A stretch of 56,931 nt of DNA from Streptomyces thermovulgaris (GTDB lineage Bacteria > Actinomycetota > Actinomycetes > Streptomycetales > Streptomycetaceae). Both the position numbers and the translations under genes were made by a program. The notes beneath the pieces are model-generated. The model had not been told where the DNA came from. It saw nothing but the letters and a program-made list of their open reading frames with translations, and made no database searches. Below are positions 1 to 8,416 of this stretch, piece after piece. How positions within the stretch are numbered: position 1 is the stretch's first letter; each line of letters starts with the position of its first letter. The stretch spans positions 1 to 56,931 of the forward strand of contig NZ_MUME01000088.1 of NCBI RefSeq assembly GCF_002155915.1, written 5' to 3'.

Positions 1-86
1 GAGGCCCGCGCGCCGGCGCCGGCCGGGGCCTCCTGCTGCACGGTGGCCGCGTCCCTTCGCTGCACGGTGGCCGTGTCCGTCGTCAT
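1..86 (-). CDS. Partial unknown protein, N-terminus only
   Basis: A minus-strand reading frame starts at the ATG at 86 and runs off the left edge after 28 codons. A strong Shine-Dalgarno (GGGAGGA) lies five bases upstream, which is the main evidence that the start is real. The visible N-terminus is rich in Thr, Ala and Gln and contains a repeated TVQ pattern, produced by a 14-bp DNA direct repeat at 36-49 and 60-73. No domain is visible and I do not recognise the family. It is divergent from the enoyl-CoA hydratase gene. Confidence 0.55.
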   Translation of the reverse strand, partial: MTTDTATVQRRDAATVQQEAPAGAGARA

Positions 87-114
87 GGCAGTCCTCCCCG
101 ATGCGCTCGCGCCC

Positions 115-140
115 CCACTGCGCCGTGCCACTGCGCCGTG
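115..140. repeat. Perfect 13-bp tandem repeat
   Basis: Two head-to-tail copies of CCACTGCGCCGTG lie in the divergent intergenic region between the partial gene and the hydratase gene. Function unknown; replication slippage would explain it. Confidence 0.8.
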
Positions 141-263
141 AGGGACGCACGCTATGCGCTTTGGTGAGGGTTCGGTGAAGGTTGGGCGAGATGTCACTCG
201 AACGAGGGGTCGGAGTTCGACAGCGGACACGTAGTGACCCGACCCCTCTGCTCCTGTTACGTT

Positions 264-280
264 GTTAACCCTCGTTAACC
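264..280. promoter_or_regulatory. GTTAACC pair before the hydratase gene
   Basis: GTTAACC occurs at 264-270 and 274-280, exactly ten bases (about one helical turn) apart and just before the AGGAGGG ribosome site. Each core GTTAAC is itself palindromic. The arrangement suits a dimeric repressor site, but the regulator is unknown. Confidence 0.35.
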
Positions 281-291
281 AGGAGGGTGTG

Positions 292-1101
292 ATGAGCGAG
301 GATGCCGTGAACGAGGAGCGGTTCGGGGAGTTCGTGCTGGTGCGGCGGCACGAGTACGTCGCGGAGCTCGTCCTGGACCGCCCGAAGGCCATGAACGCCG
401 TGTCCACGGACATGGCCCGGTCGATCACCGGGGCGTGCACGGCGCTGGCCGCCGACCGGGACGCGCGCGTGGTGGTCCTGACGTCGTCGCACGAGCGGGC
501 GTTCTGCGTCGGCGCCGACCTGAAGGAGCGCAACTCCTTCAGCGACGCCGACCTGATGCGGCAGCGGCCGATCGCGCGCGCGGCGTACACCGGCGTACTG
601 GAGCTGCCGATGCCGACGATCGCCGCGGTGCACGGCTATGCGCTCGGCGGCGGCTTCGAGCTGGCCCTGTCCTGCGACGTGATCGTGGCCGACCGCACGG
701 CCGTGGTGGGCCTGCCGGAGGTGTCCGTGGGCGTGATTCCCGGCGGCGGCGGCACACAGCTGCTGCCGCGGCGGGTGGGAGCGGCCCGGGCGGCCGAACT
801 GATCTTCACCGCGCGGCGTCTGGAGGCCGAGGAGGCGCACGGGCTGGGACTGGTGGACCGGCTGGTCGACGCGGGGCAGGACCGTGCGGAGGCGCTGGAG
901 CTGGCCGCCCGGATGGCGGCGAACTCGCCGGTCGGGCTGCGTGCGGCCAAGCGGGCGCTGCGGCTCGGGCACGGGCTGGATCTGCGGGCCGGGCTCGAGG
1001 TCGAGGACGCGGCCTGGCGCTCGGTGGCGTTCTCGGGGGACCGGGCGGAGGGCGTGGCCGCGTTCAACGAGAAGCGCGCACCGCGCTGGCCGGGGGAGTA
1101 G
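292..1101 (+). CDS. Enoyl-CoA hydratase/isomerase family protein
   Basis: A 269-residue crotonase-superfamily protein, expected to hydrate or isomerise acyl-CoA in the cytosol. The N-terminal part has the family pattern LDRPKAMNAVS; then FCVGADLKE supplies the first oxyanion-hole segment and GYALGGGFELAL the second. A glutamate in GLPEVSVGVIPGGGG sits where the catalytic glutamate of hydratases lies. The ATG at 292 was chosen over an upstream TTG at 262 because AGGAGGG at 281-287 is correctly spaced for it. It stands alone, with a GAF-GGDEF gene 125 bp downstream. The exact acyl substrate cannot be told from sequence. Confidence 0.92.
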   Translation: MSEDAVNEERFGEFVLVRRHEYVAELVLDRPKAMNAVSTDMARSITGACTALAADRDARVVVLTSSHERAFCVGADLKERNSFSDADLMRQRPIARAAYTGVLELPMPTIAAVHGYALGGGFELALSCDVIVADRTAVVGLPEVSVGVIPGGGGTQLLPRRVGAARAAELIFTARRLEAEEAHGLGLVDRLVDAGQDRAEALELAARMAANSPVGLRAAKRALRLGHGLDLRAGLEVEDAAWRSVAFSGDRAEGVAAFNEKRAPRWPGE

Positions 1102-1226
1102 GGCCGTCCGGCGCCGCCGCGGTCGCGCCGGTCCCGCGGGTCGCCCAAGGCAGCGGCTGTCACGGTGGTGCACCGGCAGGCGCACCGGGTGCACCTGTTT
1201 GACCCGAATGTCCCTACTCTGGGGTG

Positions 1227-2396
1227 ATGGGAGAGAACAGGCGGCTGGCGGCGGTCGTGAAACTGGCGCAGGGAATGGCGGCGGCGCACACCCCGCGCGA
1301 GTCATGGCGGGCGGCCGCGCTCGGCGCGTGCCAGGCGCTGGAGGGGAACTTCGCCGCGCTCTCGGTGTGGGAGCGCGAGCGGGGGCGGCTGCGGGTGCTG
1401 GTGAACGTCGGGGAGCTGGCGCCGGGGGAGGAGGAGTTCCCGGAGGACGAGACCTACCCCGTGCACCAGTTCCCGGAGATCACCGAGTTCCTGCACGAAC
1501 GCTGGGCCGCGGGCGGCGAGCCCAACGCCTGGGTGGAGACCGACGAGGGGCCGGCCGCCGGCCGTCCCGGTTACTGCCACCAGCGCGTCACGGCCCTGCG
1601 CCGGCGCGGGCGCCGCTGCTGCGTGGTCGCGCCGATCGTGCAGCACGGGCGCGCATGGGGCGAGCTCTATGTCGCCCGCACGGCCGACGCCCCCCTCTTC
1701 ACCCGCTCCGACGCCGACTTCGCCACCGTGCTGGCCGCCGTCGTCGCCGCCGGCCTCGCCCAGACCGAGCGCCTGGAGGAGGCCCGCCGTCTGGCGTTCA
1801 CCGACGCGCTCACCGGGCTGGCCAACCGCCGGGCCGTCGACATGCGTCTGGAGGAGGCGATCGAGCGGCACCGCGCGGACGGTGTCCCCGTCAGCCTCGT
1901 CGTCTGCGACCTCAACGGGCTCAAGAAGGTCAACGACACCCTCGGCCATGCCGTCGGCGACCGGCTCCTCGAACGGTTCGGGTCCGTGCTCTCGCTGTGC
2001 GGGGCGATGGTGCCCGGCGCCCTGGTGGCCCGGCTCGGCGGGGACGAGTTCTGCCTGCTCGCGGTCGGCCCGTCCGCCGACGAGGTGGTCAAGGCCGCCG
2101 ACGAGCTGTGCCGGCGCGCGGCCGAGCTGGAGCTGGGGGAGGGCGTCGCCTGCGGGGTGGCCTCCACCGAGGACGACATCGGGCCGGTGCGCTCGGCCCG
2201 GCGGCTGTTCCGGCTCGCCGACGCCGCGCAGTACCGGGCGAAGGCCCTGCGCGCCGACAGACCGGTCGTCGCCGGCCGCGAGGGGCCCGAGGACCCGGTC
2301 GTCCGCCTGCTCGACGAGCCCCCGCCCGCACCGCGGACCGGGGCGGAGCGGCGCCGCTTCCGGGGCCGCAGGCCCCCGGGGGGCCGTGCCCCCTGA
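1227..2396 (+). CDS. GAF-GGDEF protein, putative diguanylate cyclase
   Basis: A soluble 389-residue protein with an N-terminal GAF-like sensory region (about residues 15-185) and a C-terminal GGDEF domain (about 190-345) that would make cyclic di-GMP from two GTP. The signature GGDEF is intact at residues 271-275, and FTDALTGLANRRA marks the domain entry. The RxxD inhibitory site normally found just upstream of GGDEF is missing, so product inhibition is probably lost. There is no EAL domain and no membrane segment. A GTG three bases earlier is an equally possible start. The tail is Arg/Pro-rich and disordered. It precedes hutH, which has its own region. Confidence 0.88.
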   Translation: MGENRRLAAVVKLAQGMAAAHTPRESWRAAALGACQALEGNFAALSVWERERGRLRVLVNVGELAPGEEEFPEDETYPVHQFPEITEFLHERWAAGGEPNAWVETDEGPAAGRPGYCHQRVTALRRRGRRCCVVAPIVQHGRAWGELYVARTADAPLFTRSDADFATVLAAVVAAGLAQTERLEEARRLAFTDALTGLANRRAVDMRLEEAIERHRADGVPVSLVVCDLNGLKKVNDTLGHAVGDRLLERFGSVLSLCGAMVPGALVARLGGDEFCLLAVGPSADEVVKAADELCRRAAELELGEGVACGVASTEDDIGPVRSARRLFRLADAAQYRAKALRADRPVVAGREGPEDPVVRLLDEPPPAPRTGAERRRFRGRRPPGGRAP

Positions 2397-2516
2397 GAGG
2401 CCCCTGGGAGGGGCGGAGGAGCGCGGCCCCGAGGGGCGAAGGGAGCGGAGGAGGGCGGAAGAACATCTCGCGCTCCCCTGGTGACACCCTTGCATTCACT
2501 GCGTACGCTCCTGAAT

Positions 2517-4061
2517 ATGAATATGCACACTGTGGTGGTGGGGACGTCGGGGGTCACCGTGTCCGACGTTCTCGCCGTGGCCCGCGGCGATGCCCGCGTC
2601 GAGCTCTCCGACGAGGCGGTGGCGGCTCTCGCCACGGCCCGGGAGATCGTGGACGCTCTGGCGGCCAAGCCCGACCCCGTCTACGGCGTCAGCACCGGCT
2701 TCGGCGCTCTTGCGACCCGGCACATCGGCCAGGAGCTGCGCACCCAGTTGCAGCGCAACATCGTCCGCTCGCACGCCGCCGGCATGGGCCCGCGGGTCGA
2801 GCGCGAAGTGATACGGGCCCTGATGTTCCTGCGGCTGAGGACCGTCTGCTCCGGCCGCACCGGTGTACGCCCCGAGGTCGCCCGGGCCATGGCCGACCTC
2901 CTCAACGCCGGCATCACCCCGGTCGTGCACGAGTACGGCTCCCTCGGCTGCTCCGGCGACCTGGCCCCGCTCTCCCACTGCGCCCTCACCCTCATGGGCG
3001 AGGGCGACGCCGAGGGCCCCGACGGAGTCGTGCGCCCGGCCGCCGGCCTCCTCGCCGAGCACGGCATCCGGCCCGTCGAGCTGCGCGAGAAGGAGGGCCT
3101 GGCCCTGCTCAACGGCACCGACGGGATGCTCGGCATGCTGATCATGGCCCTCGCCGACCTGGACACCCTCTACAAGTCCGCCGACATCACCGCCGCCCTC
3201 AGCCTGGAGGCCCTTCTCGGCACGGACAAGGTCCTCGCCCCCGAGCTGCACGCCATCCGCCCCCACCCCGGGCAGGGCGCCTCCGCCGCCAACATGCTCG
3301 CCCTGCTCAAGGGCTCCGGCCTCACCGGCCATCACCAGGACGACGCCCCCCGCGTCCAGGACGCCTACTCCGTGCGCTGCGCCCCGCAGGTCGCCGGCGC
3401 CGGCCGCGACACCCTCGCGCACGCCCGGCTCGTCGCCGAGCGCGAACTCGCCTCCGCCGTCGACAACCCCGTCGTCCTGCCCGACGGCCGTGTGGAGTCC
3501 AACGGCAACTTCCACGGCGCCCCGCTCGCCTATGTCCTGGACTTCCTCGCCATCGCCGCCGCCGACCTCGGCTCCATCGCGGAGCGCCGCACCGACCGCC
3601 TGCTCGACAAGAACCGCAGCCACGGTCTGCCGCCGTTCCTCGCCGACGACGCCGGTGTCGACTCCGGGCTGATGATCGCTCAGTACACACAGGCCGCCCT
3701 GGTCAGCGAGATGAAGCGGCTCGCCGTACCCGCCTCCGTCGACTCCATCCCGTCCTCCGCCATGCAGGAGGACCACGTCTCCATGGGCTGGGCGGCGGCG
3801 CGCAAGCTGCGCACGGTCGTCGACAACCTGGCCCGGGTGCTCGCGATCGAGCTGTACGCCGCCGCCCGCGCCGTCGAGCTGCGCGAGGGCCTGACCCCGG
3901 CGCCGGCGACCCGGGCGGTCGTCGACGCCCTGCGGCAGGCGGGGGTGGGCGGCCCCGGCCCGGACCGGTTCCTGGCCCCCGACCTCGCCGCCGCGGAGGC
4001 CTTTGTGCGCGACGGCCGGCTCGTCGCGGCGGCGGAGGCCGTCGTCGGTCCGCTGCGCTGA
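2517..4061 (+). CDS. hutH: Histidine ammonia-lyase (histidase)
   Basis: A 514-residue enzyme that removes ammonia from L-histidine to give urocanate, the first step of histidine utilisation. The prosthetic MIO group forms from Cys145-Ser146-Gly147 within GSLGCSGDLAPLSH; most histidases have Ala-Ser-Gly here, although I recall Cys-Ser-Gly in Streptomyces enzymes. VYGVSTGFG near the N-terminus and SNGNFHGAPLAY and QDAYSVRC further on are family hallmarks. The ATG at 2517 gives the family N-terminus (MNMHTVVVGTSG); an upstream GTG at 2481 adds unrelated residues. No other hut genes are adjacent, as is common in Streptomyces. Confidence 0.95.
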   Translation: MNMHTVVVGTSGVTVSDVLAVARGDARVELSDEAVAALATAREIVDALAAKPDPVYGVSTGFGALATRHIGQELRTQLQRNIVRSHAAGMGPRVEREVIRALMFLRLRTVCSGRTGVRPEVARAMADLLNAGITPVVHEYGSLGCSGDLAPLSHCALTLMGEGDAEGPDGVVRPAAGLLAEHGIRPVELREKEGLALLNGTDGMLGMLIMALADLDTLYKSADITAALSLEALLGTDKVLAPELHAIRPHPGQGASAANMLALLKGSGLTGHHQDDAPRVQDAYSVRCAPQVAGAGRDTLAHARLVAERELASAVDNPVVLPDGRVESNGNFHGAPLAYVLDFLAIAAADLGSIAERRTDRLLDKNRSHGLPPFLADDAGVDSGLMIAQYTQAALVSEMKRLAVPASVDSIPSSAMQEDHVSMGWAAARKLRTVVDNLARVLAIELYAAARAVELREGLTPAPATRAVVDALRQAGVGGPGPDRFLAPDLAAAEAFVRDGRLVAAAEAVVGPLR

Positions 4062-4259
4062 GGCGGCGAAAAAAAAGACGAGAGCGGCGAGAACGACGAG
4101 AACGGCGCGAGCGGCGAGAAAGGCGAGAAGAGAGAGAAACGAGGGAAACGAGAGAAGAGCGAGAAGAGAGAGAAACGAGAGAAGGGCGAGAAGAACAGAA
4201 AGACCGGGAAGGGCCGGAGGAGCGAGACGGAGGGAAGAAGGAGAGACGGCCGGAACCCG
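4060..4259 (+). repeat. T-free polypurine tract with GAGAA repeats
   Basis: Starting at the hutH stop codon, 200 bases contain no T at all on the plus strand and are mainly G and A, built from GAGAA/GCGAG variants. A 21-bp segment occurs exactly twice, at 4123-4143 and 4159-4179, 36 bp apart. It appears as a long Arg/Glu repeat in plus-strand translation, but it lies beyond the hutH stop with no start signal and is not counted as coding. Confidence 0.9.
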
Positions 4260-4284
4260 TCCTTTCCGGAGGGCCCCGGCCGTC
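4245..4284. terminator. Hairpin between convergent genes
   Basis: GACGGCCGG at 4245-4253 pairs perfectly with CCGGCCGTC at 4276-4284 around a 22-base loop, between hutH and the convergent LAXTG gene. It could end transcription from both sides. No U-run follows, as is usual for Streptomyces. Confidence 0.6.
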
Positions 4285-4325
4285 CTCACGCCACAAGTCG
4301 CTCAACTCGTCGCAGCTTCGGCCGA

Positions 4326-4679
4326 CTAGAGGTCGAACCGTTCCTGTCGCACGGAATACACCACGAAACCGGCACCCAGTGCGAGGAAAAGCGTCCCGCC
4401 GATGACGTAGGGAGTGGTGTCGATGCTTCCGGTGGCGGCGAGCTGGGTCCCGGACCCGGTCCCGGTCGCGGCCTCGGCCGCGGGGTCGACCCGGGTCCCG
4501 GCGTCCTCCGCCGTCGTGGACGCCGGCCGCCCCTGCTCCGTGACCGTCGTCTGCGCGGCCGGACCCGTCTCTCTCACGGGGGCGTCCACCGAGGCGTTCG
4601 CGGAGGGGACGAACCACAGGGCGCCCAGCAGGGTGCCCGCGGCGGTGGCGGTCAGCAACGTACGGCGAGCGGATGACAC
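4326..4679 (-). CDS. Small LAXTG cell-wall-anchored protein (class E sortase substrate)
   Basis: A 117-residue secreted protein. It has a signal peptide (residues 1 to about 29, with Arg5-Arg6 then a hydrophobic core ending near ANAS), a Thr/Ala/Glu-rich linker (30-77), the sorting motif LAATG at 80-84, a hydrophobic helix at 91-110 and a short tail with charged residues (RQERFDL). This is the layout of a sortase substrate; LAXTG rather than LPXTG is the motif taken by class E sortases, which in Streptomyces anchor the long chaplins. There is no chaplin domain, so the exposed part is only about 50 residues. Its function is unknown. It converges on hutH. Confidence 0.85.
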   Translation of the reverse strand: MSSARRTLLTATAAGTLLGALWFVPSANASVDAPVRETGPAAQTTVTEQGRPASTTAEDAGTRVDPAAEAATGTGSGTQLAATGSIDTTPYVIGGTLFLALGAGFVVYSVRQERFDL

Positions 4680-4788
4680 GGAATATCGATCCCCTTGTGG
4701 CGCTGGCGAATTGGCCGTGTGGGGTGATGGTAGTGAAAAGCGCGGGTCACAGGAAAGTCACGGAAGGTTTGAGCCGTACGCTCCGCAC

Positions 4789-5184
4789 ATGAGCACCACG
4801 GAGACAACGCGCTTTGTACGGCTTCGCGTCGAGCTGGTCCTCGAGGTCGCGGACGAGGACGCCGTCGTGGACAGGGCCCGCCGCCGGATCGCGGAGGACG
4901 GGGAACTCGGCCCCGAGGAGCGGCGGCAGCTCGAAGGGGCTGTGACCGAGGACACCGCGGAGGCCCTGGCGTATCTGGTCGACCCCGTCGTCCTGGCCGA
5001 GGGGATCCCGGGAGTCGAACTCCAGCAGGCGTCCTGGTCCAGTGAGCACATCGAGTACGACCCCGACGCACCGGACTGGGAGCTGGACGAGGATGATGAG
5101 AGGGCCGGGGACGACGAGGAGGGTGAGGAGGAAGACGGCGGAGGGGGAGTGGACCGCAGGGAGCATCCCGGGTTTCCCGGCTGA
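4789..5184 (+). CDS. Conserved hypothetical protein with acidic tail
   Basis: A 131-residue soluble protein. Residues 1-95 look folded (alternating Arg/Glu helices, with a VDPVVLAEGIPGVEL segment). Residues 98-120 are a run of Asp, Glu and Gly (ELDEDDERAGDDEEGEEED) likely to be disordered. No signal peptide, membrane segment or catalytic motif is visible. The ATG at 4789 was chosen over the much longer upstream frame because that extension overlaps the divergent LAXTG gene and has no ribosome site. An imperfect hairpin at 5221-5240 may end the transcript. Confidence 0.7.
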   Translation: MSTTETTRFVRLRVELVLEVADEDAVVDRARRRIAEDGELGPEERRQLEGAVTEDTAEALAYLVDPVVLAEGIPGVELQQASWSSEHIEYDPDAPDWELDEDDERAGDDEEGEEEDGGGGVDRREHPGFPG

Positions 5185-5403
5185 CCCCGTCCGGATCGTC
5201 GGAACCCGGTCGTGACCGCCGCCCGGAACCACCGTTCGGGTTTCTTCGTCTCACGGAACGTACCGGCCGACCCGGCACGTCGAACGTGGTGAGGCCCACA
5301 TACGGGCGGCATGGGAAAAGGGGCGAAACGGTCGTAGCGTTGAGGATCTGCGACGGGAAGCCCGAGGGGTTTTGGGGATCGCCAAACGATGGAGAAGCGT
5401 GTG

Positions 5404-6642
5404 ATGACGAACAGTAAGCGGCGCAGTCGCCTGATGGCCGCGTCCGCACTGCTCGGCGGTGTACTGGTGCTCACGGCCTGTTCCGGCAGCAGCGACGCGG
5501 CCGGCAGCGGCGACTCCTCGCAGGCCAAGGCCGACCAGGCCGCGGCTCAGAAGTCGTCGGAGGCCCAGATCAAGATCACACCCGCGGACGGAACCAACAA
5601 CGCCTCCATCAACAACTCCGCCACCGTCACCGTGACCAAGGGCACACTGACGAAGGTCACCATGACGACGGCCGACGGCAAGCCCGTCGAGGGCCGGATA
5701 TCCGACGACAAGAAGAGCTGGAAGCCCACCGGGCAGCTCGAGCGCGCCACCACCTACAAGGTCTCCGCGAGCGCCACCGACGCCCAGGGGCGCGCCGCCC
5801 ACGAGAACGCCTCCTTCACCACGGTCTCCCCGGCGAACAGCTTCATCGGCACCTTCACACCGGACGACGGCACCACCGTCGGTGTCGGCATGCCCGTCTC
5901 GATCAACTTCGACAAGGCCATCACCAACAAGGCGGCCGTGCAGAAGGGCATCACCGTCACCTCCTCCAGCGGTCAGGAGGTCGTCTGCCACTGGTTCAAC
6001 TCCCAGCGCATGGACTGCCGTCCCGAGGAGTACTGGCAGGAGAACTCCACCGTCACGCTGAAGCTCGCCCTCGACGGCGTCGAGGGCGCCGAGGGCGTCT
6101 ACGGCGTCCAGCAGAAGACGGTCACCTTCAAGATCGGCCGCAACCAGGTCTCCTACGTCGACGCCAAGACCAAGCAGATGAAGGTCACGCGGAACGGAAA
6201 GGTCGTCAAGACCATTCCGATCACCGCCGGTGCGCCCGAGACCAAGACCTACGAAGGTCAGATGGTGATCTCCGAGAAGTTCAAGGAGACCCGGATGAAC
6301 GGCGCGACGGTCGGCTTCACCGACGACGACGGCAAGGGCGAGTACGACATCAAGGACGTGCCCCACGCCATGCGTCTGACCACCTCCGGCACCTTCATCC
6401 ACGGCAACTACTGGGGCAAGGGCGTCTTCGGCAGGGTCAACACCAGCCACGGCTGTGTCGGCCTGGAGGACAAGCAGGGCGCGGACGACCCCAACACGCC
6501 GGGCGCGTGGTTCTACAACAACTCGATGATCGGTGACGTCGTGGTCGTGCAGAACACCGGCGACCGGACCGTCGCCCCGGACAACGGCCTCAACGGCTGG
6601 AACATGAGCTGGGAGCAGTGGAAGGCCGGATCGGCGATCTGA
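5404..6642 (+). CDS. L,D-transpeptidase lipoprotein (YkuD family)
   Basis: A 412-residue lipoprotein that should form 3-3 cross-links in peptidoglycan outside the membrane. The signal peptide ends in a lipobox (VLTAC). Residues about 50-250 form two Ig-like repeats, each with a PADGTN or PDDGTTV motif, and the C-terminal YkuD domain (about 255-385) carries HGNYWGKG and SHGCVGL with catalytic Cys351. The Ig-Ig-YkuD layout matches actinobacterial Ldt enzymes, the family insensitive to most penicillins. The ATG at 5404 is preferred over the one at 5389, since GGAGAAG lies seven bases before it. A strong terminator follows. Confidence 0.93.
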   Translation: MTNSKRRSRLMAASALLGGVLVLTACSGSSDAAGSGDSSQAKADQAAAQKSSEAQIKITPADGTNNASINNSATVTVTKGTLTKVTMTTADGKPVEGRISDDKKSWKPTGQLERATTYKVSASATDAQGRAAHENASFTTVSPANSFIGTFTPDDGTTVGVGMPVSINFDKAITNKAAVQKGITVTSSSGQEVVCHWFNSQRMDCRPEEYWQENSTVTLKLALDGVEGAEGVYGVQQKTVTFKIGRNQVSYVDAKTKQMKVTRNGKVVKTIPITAGAPETKTYEGQMVISEKFKETRMNGATVGFTDDDGKGEYDIKDVPHAMRLTTSGTFIHGNYWGKGVFGRVNTSHGCVGLEDKQGADDPNTPGAWFYNNSMIGDVVVVQNTGDRTVAPDNGLNGWNMSWEQWKAGSAI

Positions 6643-6689
6643 CGGTTCCCCGGGGTTCCCGGGAGCCCGACGGCCCTCGCGCAGCATGA

Positions 6690-6724
6690 CCGATGCCGCC
6701 CCCTCGGGGCGGCATCGGCCTTTT
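6690..6724 (+). terminator. Rho-independent terminator after L,D-transpeptidase
   Basis: A perfect 13-bp stem (CCGATGCCGCCCC at 6690-6702 with its complement at 6706-6718), a three-base loop and a CCTTTT run make this one of the clearest terminators in the window. Confidence 0.9.
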
Positions 6725-6783
6725 CATCGTTCTCTCAGGCCGGCCTTACGGCTCCATCAGAGTGCGTCCCTAGCGTGCGGCGC

Positions 6784-8262
6784 ATGTTCTTCACCTGTCT
6801 GAGGCGCGAACTGCGCCGCCGCGGAAAGGCGGCCCTCGTCGTCGCCTCCGGTCTCGCACTGGGCATCGCCCTTGTCATCGTGGTCAACTCCGTGTCCCGC
6901 GGCATGAGCAGGGCGCAGGACGAGGTCCTGCAGTCGTTGTACGGGCTGGGCACGGACATGAGCGTCACCAAGGCGGCCGCGCCTCCCTCAAAGGGCGGAC
7001 AGCGCCCGCGCTTCCGGTTCGAGGCGAAGGACGACGGCTCCGAGGACACCCAGAGCAGCGACCTGGTCATGACCCAGGGCTTCGCCACCCTGCCGGCCTC
7101 GACGGTCACCGAGGTCGCCGGCCAGAAGGGCGTCTCCTCGGCCGTCGGCGGGCTGAGCCTCGACGTGGTGAAGGTCAGCGGGCAGTTCACCCGCGGCCGG
7201 ATCCGGCAGGACGGCGGCGAGCAGCGCGGCGGACCGGGCGGAGGGCCGGGCGGCGGGCCGCCGGCAAGGATCGAGGGCGGCGGCGCCGACTTCGACGTCA
7301 ACCACTACACGGTCTACGGCACCGACGTCACCCGGCCGGAGCTCGGCCCGCTGACCTCCTCGAAGATCACCAGCGGCCGCGGCTTCAGGACGAGCGAGAC
7401 GAACGCCCGGGTGGCCGTCGCCGACGCGGCGTACGCCAAGGAGAAGAAGCTCGAGGTCGGCAGCACCGTCACCATCAAGGACGTCACCTACGAGGTCATC
7501 GGCATCGCGACCGCCAGCAGCGGGGACGCGGCGGCCAACCTCTACATCCCGCTGAAGCAGGCGCAGACGCTCAGCGGCGAGAAGGACAAGGTCACCACGA
7601 TCTACGTCAAGGCGACCGACTCGCAGCAGCTCGACACCGTCAAGAGCGCCATCCAGAAGAACGTCCCGGGCACCACGGTCACCACCTCCAGCGACCTGGC
7701 CAAGACCGTCTCCGGCTCCCTGTCCACCGCCGCCGAGCTGGCCACCGGCGTCGGCACCTGGCTGTCGGCCGCGGTGCTCGTGGCCGCGTTCCTGATCGCC
7801 GGACTGCTCACCTCCTCGGCGGTCTCCCGCCGGGTGCGCGAGTTCGGCACGCTCAAGGCGCTGGGCTGGACATCGGGCCGGGTGACCCGGCAGGTGGTCG
7901 GCGAGGCCGTCGTCAACGGCCTGGCCGGCGGGGCCCTCGGCATCGCGCTCGGCCTGGCGGGCGCGTACCTGGTGACCGCGGTCGGCCCGGTGCTGCAGGC
8001 GCAACTCGGCGGCCCTCTGGGCGGAATGGGCGGCCCCGTGGGCGGGGCGGGCGGTCCCGGCGGCGGAAGGGCCGTCCTCGGCGGCGGTCCCGGAGGGCCG
8101 GGTACGACCTCGCTCGAGGTGGCGCTCACCGCGCCGGTCAGCGCCACCACCATCGCCCTCGCGGTCGGCCTGGCGGTGACCGGCGGTCTGATCGCCGGCG
8201 CGTTCGGCGGCTGGCGGGCCGCCCGGCTGCGCCCGGCGGACGCGCTGCGGCGCGTCGACTAG
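6784..8262 (+). CDS. FtsX/MacB-type ABC transporter permease
   Basis: A 492-residue membrane protein with one helix near the N-terminus (about 17-37), a large extracytoplasmic domain, and three C-terminal helices (about 325-350, 375-405, 455-480). This is the layout of MacB/LolC-like mechanotransmission permeases. SRRVREFGTLKALGWTSGRV is the conserved cytoplasmic loop that contacts the ATPase. Unusual features are two Gly/Pro-rich tracts, one in the large outer domain (7228-7275) and one between the last helices (8005-8103). The ATG at 6784 gives the family start; a GTG at 6775 is also in frame. The cognate ATPase follows 154 bp downstream. Confidence 0.85.
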   Translation: MFFTCLRRELRRRGKAALVVASGLALGIALVIVVNSVSRGMSRAQDEVLQSLYGLGTDMSVTKAAAPPSKGGQRPRFRFEAKDDGSEDTQSSDLVMTQGFATLPASTVTEVAGQKGVSSAVGGLSLDVVKVSGQFTRGRIRQDGGEQRGGPGGGPGGGPPARIEGGGADFDVNHYTVYGTDVTRPELGPLTSSKITSGRGFRTSETNARVAVADAAYAKEKKLEVGSTVTIKDVTYEVIGIATASSGDAAANLYIPLKQAQTLSGEKDKVTTIYVKATDSQQLDTVKSAIQKNVPGTTVTTSSDLAKTVSGSLSTAAELATGVGTWLSAAVLVAAFLIAGLLTSSAVSRRVREFGTLKALGWTSGRVTRQVVGEAVVNGLAGGALGIALGLAGAYLVTAVGPVLQAQLGGPLGGMGGPVGGAGGPGGGRAVLGGGPGGPGTTSLEVALTAPVSATTIALAVGLAVTGGLIAGAFGGWRAARLRPADALRRVD

Positions 8263-8416
8263 ACGGCGGCCCGGCATCCCCGGGCCGCCGGCCCGGCTCC
8301 CCGGGCCCGACTCCCGTGTCCGCCGCCGGCCGGCCTCCCCCCGGCGCCCCCCTGCGTCCACCGCCGGCCCGGCTTCTTCCTGTCCCACTCCCCGTGTCCC
8401 AGGAGCTGTTCCTCCC

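Noticed and set aside
884..4405. A 1173-codon plus-strand frame crossing hydratase, GGDEF, hutH and the purine tract
   Set aside because: It overlaps three clear genes in another frame, has no start signal, and encodes Arg/Pro-rich low complexity. The Arg/Glu repeat at its end is only the GAGAA tract.
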